A stretch of DNA of 5,584 nt. It comes from Tannerellaceae bacterium. GTDB lineage: Bacteria; Bacteroidota; Bacteroidia; Bacteroidales; Tannerellaceae. The notes beneath the pieces are model-generated. The model was given only the letters and a program-made list of their open reading frames with translations, did no database searches and had not been told where the DNA came from. The stretch spans positions 1-5,584 of the forward strand of contig JAISMW010000088.1 in assembly GCA_031276545.1 (NCBI GenBank). Direction: 5' to 3'. A program made the translations under genes and the position numbers. Positions 1 through 5,570 of this stretch are shown in pieces (the stretch's first letter is position 1; each line of letters starts with the position of its first letter).

Positions 1-131
1 CACTTCTATAACTCATTCTTTCAAAAAGGGTGAGATAGAATTTATTTGCCTTATTGCCAACTATTATTGCACAAGACTAACATATACTACGCTAACAGTA
101 GAAGAATTATAGAGGAAAGATATTAGTTTTG

Positions 132-375
132 TCAACTATCCCATACGATATTCACTTTAAATATCCCCCGACGGCAGCCCGCCGATTCATTCGGTGTAAC
201 ATTTATTTTCAACGCAACACCTTCCTGTTGCATGTACCCTGATATCTCAAATGGTACATCAAAGGGGGTGGAAGAAACCTCTGCCATGGACGTCCTCTAA
301 TGAAACAAAATGCTGAACGCCGCTAACCTCTACCGTCACGGCAGGCCTTTGCTTCATACCGATCAATCCGCACAT
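132..375 (-). pseudogene. Frameshifted small gene or gene fragment, function unknown
   Basis: Two overlapping minus-strand reading frames join into one plausible protein end. The upstream frame starts at an ATG at 373-375 (a second ATG is at 355-357) and reads through VTVEVSGVQHFVSLEDV before a TGA at 259-261. The downstream frame carries on as FDVPFEISGYMQQEGVALKI and ends at a TGA at 132-134. Dropping one base from the C5 run (264-268 as G5 on the plus strand) joins them into about 80 residues. The alternating hydrophobic pattern suggests beta strands, as in Bacteroidetes surface or Ig-like modules, but I recognise no family. A TAATTTTG-like start signal is not evident. A minus-strand TATATTTG at 456-463 could serve as a -7 element. 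The downstream piece could instead be a separate 51-residue ORF starting at 285-287. The frame repair is inference. Confidence 0.35.
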
Positions 376-376
376 G

Positions 377-390
377 GAGAGTTGAGAGTT
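377..390. repeat. Tandem heptamer GAGAGTT x2
   Basis: GAGAGTT is repeated exactly twice with no spacer, in the intergenic stretch between the left fragment and the ATPase gene. It is a small tandem duplication with no assigned role. It lies just upstream (minus-strand sense) of the possible ATG of the left fragment. Confidence 0.6.
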
Positions 391-466
391 AAAAGTCTTA
401 GCCTCTTATATCCCCTCCTGCCTCAGGATTATCGGACAGTTAGCGTATCCGGCTCCAAATATATTC

Positions 467-474
467 TACTTTTG
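467..474 (+). promoter_or_regulatory. Bacteroidetes -7 promoter element for the ATPase gene
   Basis: TACTTTTG matches the Bacteroidetes -7 consensus TAnnTTTG exactly and runs on as TTTGCA, like the two other promoters in this window. No TTTG is seen at the expected -33 distance (around 444-447), so only half of the promoter is well supported. The expected transcription start is about 6-8 bases downstream. That leaves a leader of only about 10 bases before the ATG at 491, with no ribosome-binding site. A minus-strand TATATTTG at 456-463 sits almost back to back with it. Confidence 0.6.
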
Positions 475-490
475 CAGTAAAATATTCGAC

Positions 491-1616
491 ATGATACACA
501 GAATACTGGAAAACACAGTCCGGGACAGGTTGAACAAAGGGAAAGCTATCATACTGACGGGAGCCAGGCAAGTGGGGAAAACAACGTTAGTGAAAGAACT
601 CTTTAAAGGCTCTGATGAGATGATCTGGCTCAACGGAGATGAACCGGATATACAGAATCTTTTTGAAAATGTATCGGCTACCCGACTGAAGTACATTTTC
701 GGAAACAAAAAGTATGTAGTGATCGACGAAGCTCAACGAATCAAAGACATTGGATTAAAGCTGAAACTCATCACCGACGAATTGCCCGGAATACAGCTTA
801 TCGCCACCGGCAGTTCGTCCTTCGATTTGGCGAATGAGGTAAACGAACCGCTTACCGGTAGAAAGTGGGAATACAGAATGTACCCCGTTTCTTTTGCCGA
901 AATGGTCGGCCACCACGGACTGCTGGATGAAAAAAGACTGCTGCCCCACCGTCTGGTCTATGGGTATTATCCGGATGTAGTGAATCATTCGGGGGGACGA
1001 AAAGGAAATACTGAAGCAATTGTCCGACAGTTACCTGTATAAGGATATATTCATGTGGGAACAAATCAAGAAGCCCGATAAACTTTTAAAGCTGCTCCGG
1101 GCGTTGGCTTTTCAGATAGGCAGTCAGATATCCTATTCCGAATTAGGACAGCTTTGCAGCCTGGACAGCAAAACGGTAGAAAAGTACATCGTGCTGTTAG
1201 AGCAGTGTTATGTTATTTTCCGCTTAGGCTCATTCAGCCGCAATTTGAGGAACGAGCTAAAGAACAGCAGGAAGATATATTTTTACGATAATGGAATCCG
1301 GAATGCCGTCATAGCCGATTTTTCGCTCACGGAAAGCCGCTCCGATATCGGCGCGCTGTGGGAAAACTATATCATTTCCGAAAGACAGAAAAAGCTGGAA
1401 TACGATAAGATCTGGCGAAATAGCTGGTTCTGGCGGACAACCGACCAGAGAGAAATCGACTACATCGAAGAAGGAAACGGACAAATCCATTCCTTTGAAT
1501 TTAAGTGGAACCTTTCTGCAAAATATAAAACACCTGCGAAATTCCTGGACACCTACCCCGGAAGCACTTTTACGGTGATAACCCCCGACAATATGGAGGA
1601 ATTTCTGTTAAAATAA
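491..1616 (+). pseudogene. AAA+ ATPase, AAA_14/DUF4143 family, split by a frameshift
   Basis: This is an ATPase of the widespread ATP-binding AAA_14 plus DUF4143 family, cytoplasmic and of uncertain cellular role. The first frame (491-1042) carries Walker A GARQVGKTT at residues 24-32, Walker B VVIDEA at 76-81, a sensor-1-like ATGSSS at 105-110, and the family signature around GRKWEYRMYPVSFAE (123-137). The second frame (open from 984 and ending at 1616) carries the C-terminal domain: a winged-helix-like stretch beginning SYLYKDIFMWEQIKKPDKL, then FYDNGIRNAV, then REIDYIE followed by FEFKW, which resembles a PD-(D/E)XK core. Removing one base from the G6 run at 991-996 restores GDEKEILKQLSDSYLY and gives one protein of about 374 residues, close to normal family length with no part missing. 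The TTG at 1020 would be an internal Leu codon, not a start. Whether this is a real mutation, a slippage-prone tract or a sequencing error cannot be told from one sequence. Its base composition is less GC-rich than that of the neighbouring metA-U32 pair. Confidence 0.87.
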
Positions 1617-1633
1617 ACAGCACATAAGGATTT

Positions 1634-3463
1634 TCATTCGCCAAAAACAAGCATCCGGCACTGCCGGCAGTCAAACTCCAGCCGCAGACGTGTCTTGCCG
1701 TGGAGCAGATAGAACGGTTCCCGGTAAGGGGAATCCTTCCCCTGCAAAGCGCGGCACCATCCCATACTGTAGCGGAGGCAGTGGCGGGCATACATCCACG
1801 GAACATCCTTCCGCGGAGCCGACTCGAAGGCGGGAGCGATCTCCTGCACCCCGTGCGCACGGTAGAAGGCCTCCGCCTTTGTGTTCAGCACATTCCCCGT
1901 ACAGTCCAGTGTCCGTTCGGGGTAAGGAAGCGCTTCGGGGGGATTCTTCCACCGGGCTTCCTCCCTGCGGTGCCGCAGACGGCGCGCCAGCATCAGGCAG
2001 TCGGCAGCCCGGCGTCTTATTTCCGACAAAAGCGGGGAGGGGACAAACCGCTTCCCGCTCAGCGATACCTTTACGGACGAGGCCGCGAAAGGCGTATTCC
2101 CCAGCCGCGAAAGCTGACGGACAATGTATTCCTCCTGATCCCGGAGAGCAGGCTCCGACGTGCACGCCGCGGACAGGCGAACGGACAGACCCGTTTCGTC
2201 CGTCATGCAGAGGGTAAAGCCGAAGGGATTGTCCGTAAACTCCATCTCCACCGCAATCCGGCGCTCGGCCGAAGGCCCGGACAACTGCTTTTCAAACCGG
2301 TGGTCGACGTTGCGGAACAGCGCCGTCCCGGGACGCAAAGCCGGCATCGAGGCCGGAAACACGCGGTTCCCCTCCACACGGTTCACCCGGAAACCCTCCA
2401 GACCGCCTCCGGGACGGAAGAACGTCAGCCCGTCGCCATTGTGCAGAGGCTCCGGCCCGGACACGGTGAACGAGTCGCGCCCCGCTTCTCTCACCGTTCC
2501 CGCCGGTTCGCCTGCCGATTTGGGCGTATCGAATGCCTCCACGCCGACACTGCGTCCGTATAGGAAGAAGGGGGTAAATCCCCGGTTGAAACTCTTCTCC
2601 GGCACAGGCTCGAAGGCATACACGCTCTGCCCGCACGAGGCGCGGCGACAGTCGGGACGCCGGGCCAGCGCCGCGTCCAGCTTCATCCGGTACCAGGCCG
2701 TGATGTTCTTCACATACGCCACGTCCTTGAGCCGTCCTTCTATTTTGAACGACGATACGCCGGCGTCGAGCAGCGCCTCCAGTCCGTCCGAACGGTTCAT
2801 ATCCTTGAGGGAAAGAAAATGCCGGTCGCGGGCAATCACCCTCCCCTCCCCGTCGGTCAGCGTATAGGGCAGGCGGCAGTACTGGGCGCACTCTCCCCGG
2901 TTGGCGCTCCGTCCGCACAGCGCCGCGCTGACGTAGCACTGCCCGCTGTAACTCACGCAGAGAGCGCCGTGCACAAAGACTTCCAGGGAAACGGACGTAT
3001 GGTCGGCAATCCTCCGTATCTCCCGGAGCGACAGTTCGCGCGCCAGCACCACCTGCGAAAAGCCGACCGACTCCAGAAACCTCACCTTTTCGGGCGTACG
3101 GTTGTCCGTCTGCGTACTGGCATGAAGCGGTACGGGCGGAATGTCGAGACGCAGTATCCCCATATCCTGCACAATGAGCGCATCGATCCCCGCCGCGCAC
3201 AGCCGGACTATCAGACGCTCGGCCTCAAGCAGTTCCCCGTCCTTCAGCAGCGTATTCAGCGCAACGTAGACGCGCACGCCGAAAAGGTGCGCACCGTCGC
3301 AAAGACGGCCAATATCATCAATGGAATTACCCGCCGCGGCGCGGGCTCCGAACTTCGGGGCGCCTATATACACCGCGTCGGCCCCGTGGCGCACAGCTTC
3401 CATTCCGCACGCAAGGTCTCTGGCCGGCGAAAGCAGTTCTACGCGATGCAGCGCCTCCTCCAT
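1634..3463 (-). CDS. Peptidase U32 family protein, RlhA-like long form (probable RNA-modification enzyme)
   Basis: This 609-residue protein belongs to the U32 family, historically called collagenase-like peptidases. Better-studied members (RlhA, TrhP, UbiU/UbiV) are iron-sulfur proteins that drive hydroxylation of rRNA, tRNA or ubiquinone precursors. The U32 signature fits exactly: E161-x-F163, G166-A-L-C169, G174-x-C176, S179. Further conserved features are GRSANRGECAQYCR (184-197) and FKIEGRLKD (239-247). C169, C176, C192 and C196 are the likely cluster ligands (inference). A long C-terminal extension of the DUF3656/RlhA type follows. It ends in a second cysteine set (C562, C570, C599, C602) within HCLRYSMGWC and LEFDCRQC, possibly a metal site. 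Length is close to the roughly 650-residue E. coli RlhA, so the most likely role is 23S rRNA cytidine hydroxylation, but the substrate is not proven. The ATG lies 4 bases after the metA stop, so translation is probably coupled. There is no signal peptide, consistent with a cytoplasmic enzyme. Confidence 0.88.
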   Translation of the reverse strand: MEEALHRVELLSPARDLACGMEAVRHGADAVYIGAPKFGARAAAGNSIDDIGRLCDGAHLFGVRVYVALNTLLKDGELLEAERLIVRLCAAGIDALIVQDMGILRLDIPPVPLHASTQTDNRTPEKVRFLESVGFSQVVLARELSLREIRRIADHTSVSLEVFVHGALCVSYSGQCYVSAALCGRSANRGECAQYCRLPYTLTDGEGRVIARDRHFLSLKDMNRSDGLEALLDAGVSSFKIEGRLKDVAYVKNITAWYRMKLDAALARRPDCRRASCGQSVYAFEPVPEKSFNRGFTPFFLYGRSVGVEAFDTPKSAGEPAGTVREAGRDSFTVSGPEPLHNGDGLTFFRPGGGLEGFRVNRVEGNRVFPASMPALRPGTALFRNVDHRFEKQLSGPSAERRIAVEMEFTDNPFGFTLCMTDETGLSVRLSAACTSEPALRDQEEYIVRQLSRLGNTPFAASSVKVSLSGKRFVPSPLLSEIRRRAADCLMLARRLRHRREEARWKNPPEALPYPERTLDCTGNVLNTKAEAFYRAHGVQEIAPAFESAPRKDVPWMYARHCLRYSMGWCRALQGKDSPYREPFYLLHGKTRLRLEFDCRQCRMLVFGE

Positions 3464-3467
3464 TCCG

Positions 3468-4400
3468 CTACAAATCTCCCAGGTTTCGGATATCCTCTAT
3501 CCGGTAGGGCGTTTCCTGATACACATAGTAATTGAGCCAGTTCGTAAAGAGCAGATTGGCATGACCCCGCCAGCGTACCAGAGGCCCCTGCGAGGGATCG
3601 TCGTCCCGGTAGTAGTTGCGGGGCATACGGATGGGCAGTCCCTTCTTCAGATCCCGCCGGTATTCGCTGTCCAGCGTGTCCGGCGCATACTCCGAATGTC
3701 CGGTGATATAGAACTCCCGTCCACCGCGCGACATCACCATACACACCCCCGCCTCCACGCTCTCGGACAGCAGCCGCAGTTCCGGCGTCCGCAGAATATC
3801 GTTCCGCCTCAGCTCCGTATGCCGGCTGTGCGGTACATGGAACTCCTCGTCGAAACCCCGGAAGATAGGCAGGAAAGGCTCGTTCATGGAATGGACAAAG
3901 ACGCCGAACTTTTTCTCCGGCAAGTCATACTTCGGCACCCCGTAGAAATGAAACAGCGCCGCCTGCGCCGCCCAGCATATATATAAGGAAGAAGTCACGT
4001 GGGTCCTTGCCCAGTCGAATATCCCGGTAAGCTCCTCCCAGTAATCCACGCGGTCGAACGTAAGCTGTTCCACCGGCGCCCCGGTCACGATCAGACCGTC
4101 GTAATACGTCCCCGCCAGGTCGTCGAAATCCCGGTAAAACTCTCGGAGATGTTCAATCGGCGTATTTTTGGACGTATGCCCCTTGATCTTCATAAAATCC
4201 AGTTCAATCTGCAGGGGCGTATTGCTGAGCAGACGAATCAAATCCGTTTCCGTAGTCACCTTCAGCGGCATCAGGTTCAGCACCACCACGCGCAGCGGCC
4301 TTATATCCTGCGCAGAAGCGCGCAACGAATCCATCACAAAGATATGTTCCTTCTTCAGCAGGTGAATAGCCGGCAAGTTCTTCTGTAAATTTAATGGCAT
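3468..4400 (-). CDS. metA: Homoserine O-acyltransferase MetA, predicted acetyl-CoA type
   Basis: MetA acylates the hydroxyl of L-homoserine, the first committed step of methionine synthesis in the cytoplasm. The 310 residues match the usual family length and align without gaps to E. coli numbering at the catalytic sites: nucleophile C142 in SLYICWAAQAALFHFYG, H235 and E237 in YITGHSEYAPDTLDSEYRRD, and R249 for substrate binding. The opening MPLNLQKNLPAI and the VVVLNLMPLK segment (38-47) are typical. Residue 111 is Glu (GAPVEQ), where E. coli has Gly. In the family Glu111 goes with acetyl-CoA and Gly111 with succinyl-CoA, so O-acetylhomoserine is the expected product although databases often label such proteins succinyltransferases. 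The start is the ATG at 4398-4400, about 20 bases downstream of the expected transcription start. The U32 gene follows after 4 bases, so metA is the first gene of a two-gene operon. Confidence 0.96.
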   Translation of the reverse strand: MPLNLQKNLPAIHLLKKEHIFVMDSLRASAQDIRPLRVVVLNLMPLKVTTETDLIRLLSNTPLQIELDFMKIKGHTSKNTPIEHLREFYRDFDDLAGTYYDGLIVTGAPVEQLTFDRVDYWEELTGIFDWARTHVTSSLYICWAAQAALFHFYGVPKYDLPEKKFGVFVHSMNEPFLPIFRGFDEEFHVPHSRHTELRRNDILRTPELRLLSESVEAGVCMVMSRGGREFYITGHSEYAPDTLDSEYRRDLKKGLPIRMPRNYYRDDDPSQGPLVRWRGHANLLFTNWLNYYVYQETPYRIEDIRNLGDL

Positions 4401-4425
4401 TCCGTAATCATTTTAGTAAGGAATG

Positions 4426-4455
4426 CAAAGGTATAAAAAAACCGGAGGGGTCAAA
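4426..4455 (-). promoter_or_regulatory. Bacteroidetes promoter of the metA-U32 operon
   Basis: Read on the minus strand, TTTG (4452-4455) is followed after 18 bases by TACCTTTG (4426-4433). This fits the Bacteroidetes sigma-ABfr pattern TTTG - about 19 bases - TAnnTTTG. The -7 box runs on as TTTGCA, as in front of the HU-related gene. The expected start is near 4419, giving a leader of about 20 bases with no Shine-Dalgarno sequence. The -33 box lies inside the loop of the terminator-like hairpin at 4435-4464. Confidence 0.72.
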
Positions 4456-4464
4456 TCCCCGCCG
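4435..4464 (-). terminator. Intrinsic-terminator-like hairpin just upstream of metA
   Basis: On the minus strand CGGCGGGG (4464-4457) pairs with CCCCTCCG (4450-4443) across the loop ATTTGA, with a single C-T mismatch. It is followed by one G and then seven T (4441-4435). This is the form of a rho-independent terminator for minus-strand RNA. There is no gene upstream on that strand in this window (the neighbour is divergent), so it would end an unannotated transcript or attenuate a longer metA message. The plus strand has no T tract after the hairpin. Confidence 0.5.
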
Positions 4465-4533
4465 CGAACAGCCCGAAGCCCCGGAAAGCCGTTCGCAGGA
4501 AAATACCGGGATAGAGAGAATTTACATCCCCTC
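4435..4533 (-). ncRNA. Candidate structured small RNA or metA leader (unconfirmed)
   Basis: A GC-rich island within an AT-rich intergenic region folds well as minus-strand RNA. From its 5' side it has a small GGGAT/ATCCC stem (4526-4530 with 4508-4512), then a compact 33-base hairpin (4464-4496), then the terminator-like hairpin ending in U7. The 33-base hairpin has a 9-bp stem, GCGAACGGC with GCTGTTCGC, and an inner CCG/CGG stem. One pair is G-U on the minus strand but A-C on the plus strand, so only the minus-strand RNA forms the full stem. A single TAnnTTTG on the minus strand (TAATTTTG, 4632-4639) could start such an RNA, giving roughly 190 bases. I cannot match it to a known riboswitch. 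Phrases like GATTTGACC recall SAM-II, but the rest of that motif is absent. Confidence 0.3.
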
Positions 4534-4592
4534 CATCTAAAATATTTCATACATAAGTCTATAAAATAATTTTCTTCCTGATAAAAAATCAA

Positions 4593-4696
4593 CTATATAT
4601 ATACCAAAAATTAGTTTACTATATAGCAAAACAAAATTAACCATATACCAAATTTTATTTTAATATATAGAAAACCGATTTTTAATATATAGCAAA
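4593..4696. repeat. Five near-palindromic boxes at exact 22-bp spacing
   Basis: Sixteen-base boxes occur at 4593-4608, 4615-4630, 4637-4652, 4659-4674 and 4681-4696, each exactly 22 bp from the next with 6-bp spacers. The consensus is TTTAAYATATASCAAA. ATATA (box positions 7-11) and the final AAA are invariant in all five, and the C before AAA is present in four. Box 2, TTTACTATATAGCAAA, matches its own reverse complement at 14 of 16 positions, so each box is a likely dimer-binding operator. The 22-bp period is about two helical turns, which would put bound proteins on one face of the DNA. Box 5 covers the place where the -33 element of the HU-related gene should be. The likely role is regulation of that gene and perhaps of the divergent minus-strand transcription. 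An iteron-like role is less likely because no replication gene is near. Confidence 0.8.
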
Positions 4697-4711
4697 CTAA
4701 AAATAGTTCCG

Positions 4712-4719
4712 TATCTTTG
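4712..4719 (+). promoter_or_regulatory. Bacteroidetes -7 promoter element for the HU-related gene
   Basis: TATCTTTG fits TAnnTTTG exactly and continues as TTTGCA. The -33 site would fall near 4687-4692, inside box 5 of the repeat array, where no TTTG exists. A good -7 with a missing -33, covered by an operator-like box, suggests control by a factor bound to the array. The expected start near 4726 gives a leader of about 60 bases. Confidence 0.65.
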
Positions 4720-4784
4720 CAAAAATTCATAAGTGAGAAATACCATTTTTTATCGTATACAATTAACTTTTAATTCATAACAGT

Positions 4785-5168
4785 ATGAAATACAAAGTAA
4801 AGCAGAAGCGTAACGGGATCAACGACAAGGCCCTGTACTACGCCATGCCGGTGAGTTCCGGGATGATTGACACCAGGCGCATCGCCGAAGAACTAGCCAA
4901 GCGGAGCACACTGACGCCGGCCGATGTCCGCGCAGCCATCTACGGTTTGGTCGAAGTGATGGAACTGTTTCTGCATAACGGATACAGCGTAAAACTGGAT
5001 GATTTAGGCGTTTTCCGTCTCTCGGTCACAAGCGACGGATTTACTACGCCCGACGACTGCCTTCCTCACCGCGTACGCGCCGCCAAACTCTGTTTCCGCG
5101 CCGATCCGCAGATAAAGAAAAATCTAAAGAAGGTAAAATTCGAACGAGACAGGCTCCGGAAGGCATAA
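4785..5168 (+). CDS. HU-related DNA-binding protein (HU-HIG type)
   Basis: A 127-residue member of the HU/IHF-related group found in Bacteroidetes, longer than canonical HU (about 90 residues). It acts on DNA in the nucleoid, and its particular targets are unknown. Residues 1-28 form a basic N-terminal leader typical of the group (MKYKVKQKRN, then YYAMPVSSG). Residues 29-65 form the helical dimerisation part (IAEELAKRSTLTPADVRAAI), and VKLDDLGVFRLSV (69-81) is the HU strand signature. The arm region (82-105) lacks the usual HU RNP motif. The tail from residue 109 is Lys/Arg-rich. The start ATG is preceded by an AT-rich leader without Shine-Dalgarno. In many Bacteroides genomes this gene is followed by an N-acetylmuramoyl-L-alanine amidase gene, but none follows here and the transcript probably ends at the hairpins at 5172-5227. 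The phased box array upstream makes regulation, possibly autoregulation, likely. Confidence 0.87.
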   Translation: MKYKVKQKRNGINDKALYYAMPVSSGMIDTRRIAEELAKRSTLTPADVRAAIYGLVEVMELFLHNGYSVKLDDLGVFRLSVTSDGFTTPDDCLPHRVRAAKLCFRADPQIKKNLKKVKFERDRLRKA

Positions 5169-5171
5169 CGG

Positions 5172-5227
5172 CGGGGGTAGCTCCCCCGAAAGCCCGATTC
5201 CCTCCCCTGCGTCGGGGAAGTGTTTTT
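5172..5227 (+). terminator. Hairpin pair with T tract after the HU-related gene
   Basis: Four bases after the stop codon is a perfect CGGGGG/CCCCCG stem (5172-5177 with 5183-5188, loop TAGCT), without a T tract. A second stem, TCCCC/GGGGA (5203-5207 with 5214-5218, loop TGCGTC), is followed by AGTG and five T (5223-5227). Together they probably end the transcript. The G and C runs of the two hairpins could also pair with each other, so alternative folds exist. No minus-strand T tract is evident. Confidence 0.5.
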
Positions 5228-5242
5228 CATATTCGCTGTTGT

Positions 5243-5476
5243 CTAATTTGAGATGATTTCAAATTGTTGCGATTTTGTAAGTTCTATGCTGTTATAATCT
5301 TCGGAGTTTGAAAATTCATACTGCCAGAGCGAATAATAATTACCTCTTTTTTCAAAGAACAATGTTTTAACTTGCTTGTCTGTATATTGTTGCCATTAGC
5401 GATAGGGATAAAAAAGTTGCCGGATAATCGTGTTTGAAGTGTGGCTGTTCTTTGCTTCTATCAACACAACCTGCTG
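5243..5476 (-). pseudogene. Decayed 3' end of a probable PD-(D/E)XK nuclease gene
   Basis: One minus-strand frame reads QQVVLIEAKN, then TIIRQLFYPYR, then an in-frame TAA (5396-5398), then WQQYTDKQVKTLFFEKRG, then YYSLWQYEFSNSEDYNSIEL, ending at a TAG (5243-5245). The text on both sides of the stop reads as a single protein end of about 76 residues. The hydrophobic strand before E-A-K, followed by a helix with IRQLFYPYR, resembles the ExK half of a restriction-type or other PD-(D/E)XK endonuclease. The first catalytic acidic residue and everything before it are missing, because the frame meets another TAA at 5477-5479 and no matching upstream frame is visible. It is therefore a remnant truncated at its 5' side and further broken by a nonsense codon. 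It may be left from a defence or mobile gene cluster. The family assignment is inference from motif style, not from a search. Confidence 0.5.
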
Positions 5477-5570
5477 TTACTTTGCAGTAACAAGATTGAG
5501 ATTTGTAAAATCTCATCCATAATGAACAGTTCATTTAATTTTCTCATGGTTTGTGAATTTAAATTATTCA
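5475..5570. repeat. Cluster of four consecutive inverted repeats
   Basis: Four perfect inverted repeats follow one another: TGTTACT/AGTAACA (5475-5492, loop 4), TGAGATTT/AAATCTCA (5497-5515, loop 3), AATGAAC/GTTCATT (5521-5535, loop 1) and TGAAT/ATTCA (5554-5570, loop 7). The first begins exactly where the coding similarity of the nuclease remnant stops. The arms differ in sequence, so this is not one repeated operator. A folded RNA, a recombination or mobile-element end, or a protein-binding region are all possible. The window ends 14 bases later, so the full extent is not visible. Confidence 0.6.

Noticed and set aside
1..131. Possible gene end or RNA at the left edge
   Set aside because: AT-rich sequence with stops in all frames, no promoter box, no stable hairpin with a T tract, and no tRNA-like fold.
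214..259. Adjacent inverted repeats GCAACA/TGTTGC (214-231) and ATGTACC/GGTACAT (232-259)
   Set aside because: They lie inside the left coding fragment, have no T tract, and have modest stems with a 14-base loop in the second. Chance is a sufficient explanation.
984..1042. Programmed ribosomal frameshift joining the two halves of the ATPase
   Set aside because: A +1 shift would be needed. No stop codon, rare-codon or slippery-site arrangement typical of +1 recoding is present at the G run, and relatives of this family use one frame.
1690..3986. Long plus-strand open frames opposite the U32 and metA genes
   Set aside because: They are antisense shadows of GC-rich coding sequence. They are Arg/Pro/Ser/Gly-rich, overlap one another in different frames, and show no family motif.
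4391..4411. Six-codon minus-strand ORF (MITECH) in the metA leader, overlapping the metA start
   Set aside because: It is too short to support as a leader peptide. It has a single Met codon as its start, no regulatory codon run and no terminator downstream of it.
4435..4496. SAM-II riboswitch upstream of metA
   Set aside because: GATTTGACC resembles part of the motif, but the conserved downstream pseudoknot segments are not found and the loop closes immediately as a terminator hairpin.
4593..4696. CRISPR array or plasmid iterons
   Set aside because: The repeat cores are only about 10 bases and imperfect, with 6-bp spacers between 16-bp boxes. No cas or replication gene is near, and the position next to a promoter fits an operator array better.
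5461..5547. 28-codon minus-strand ORF starting MRKLNELFIM
   Set aside because: It is built largely from the arms of the inverted repeats, has no promoter or family signal, and is not in frame with the nuclease remnant.
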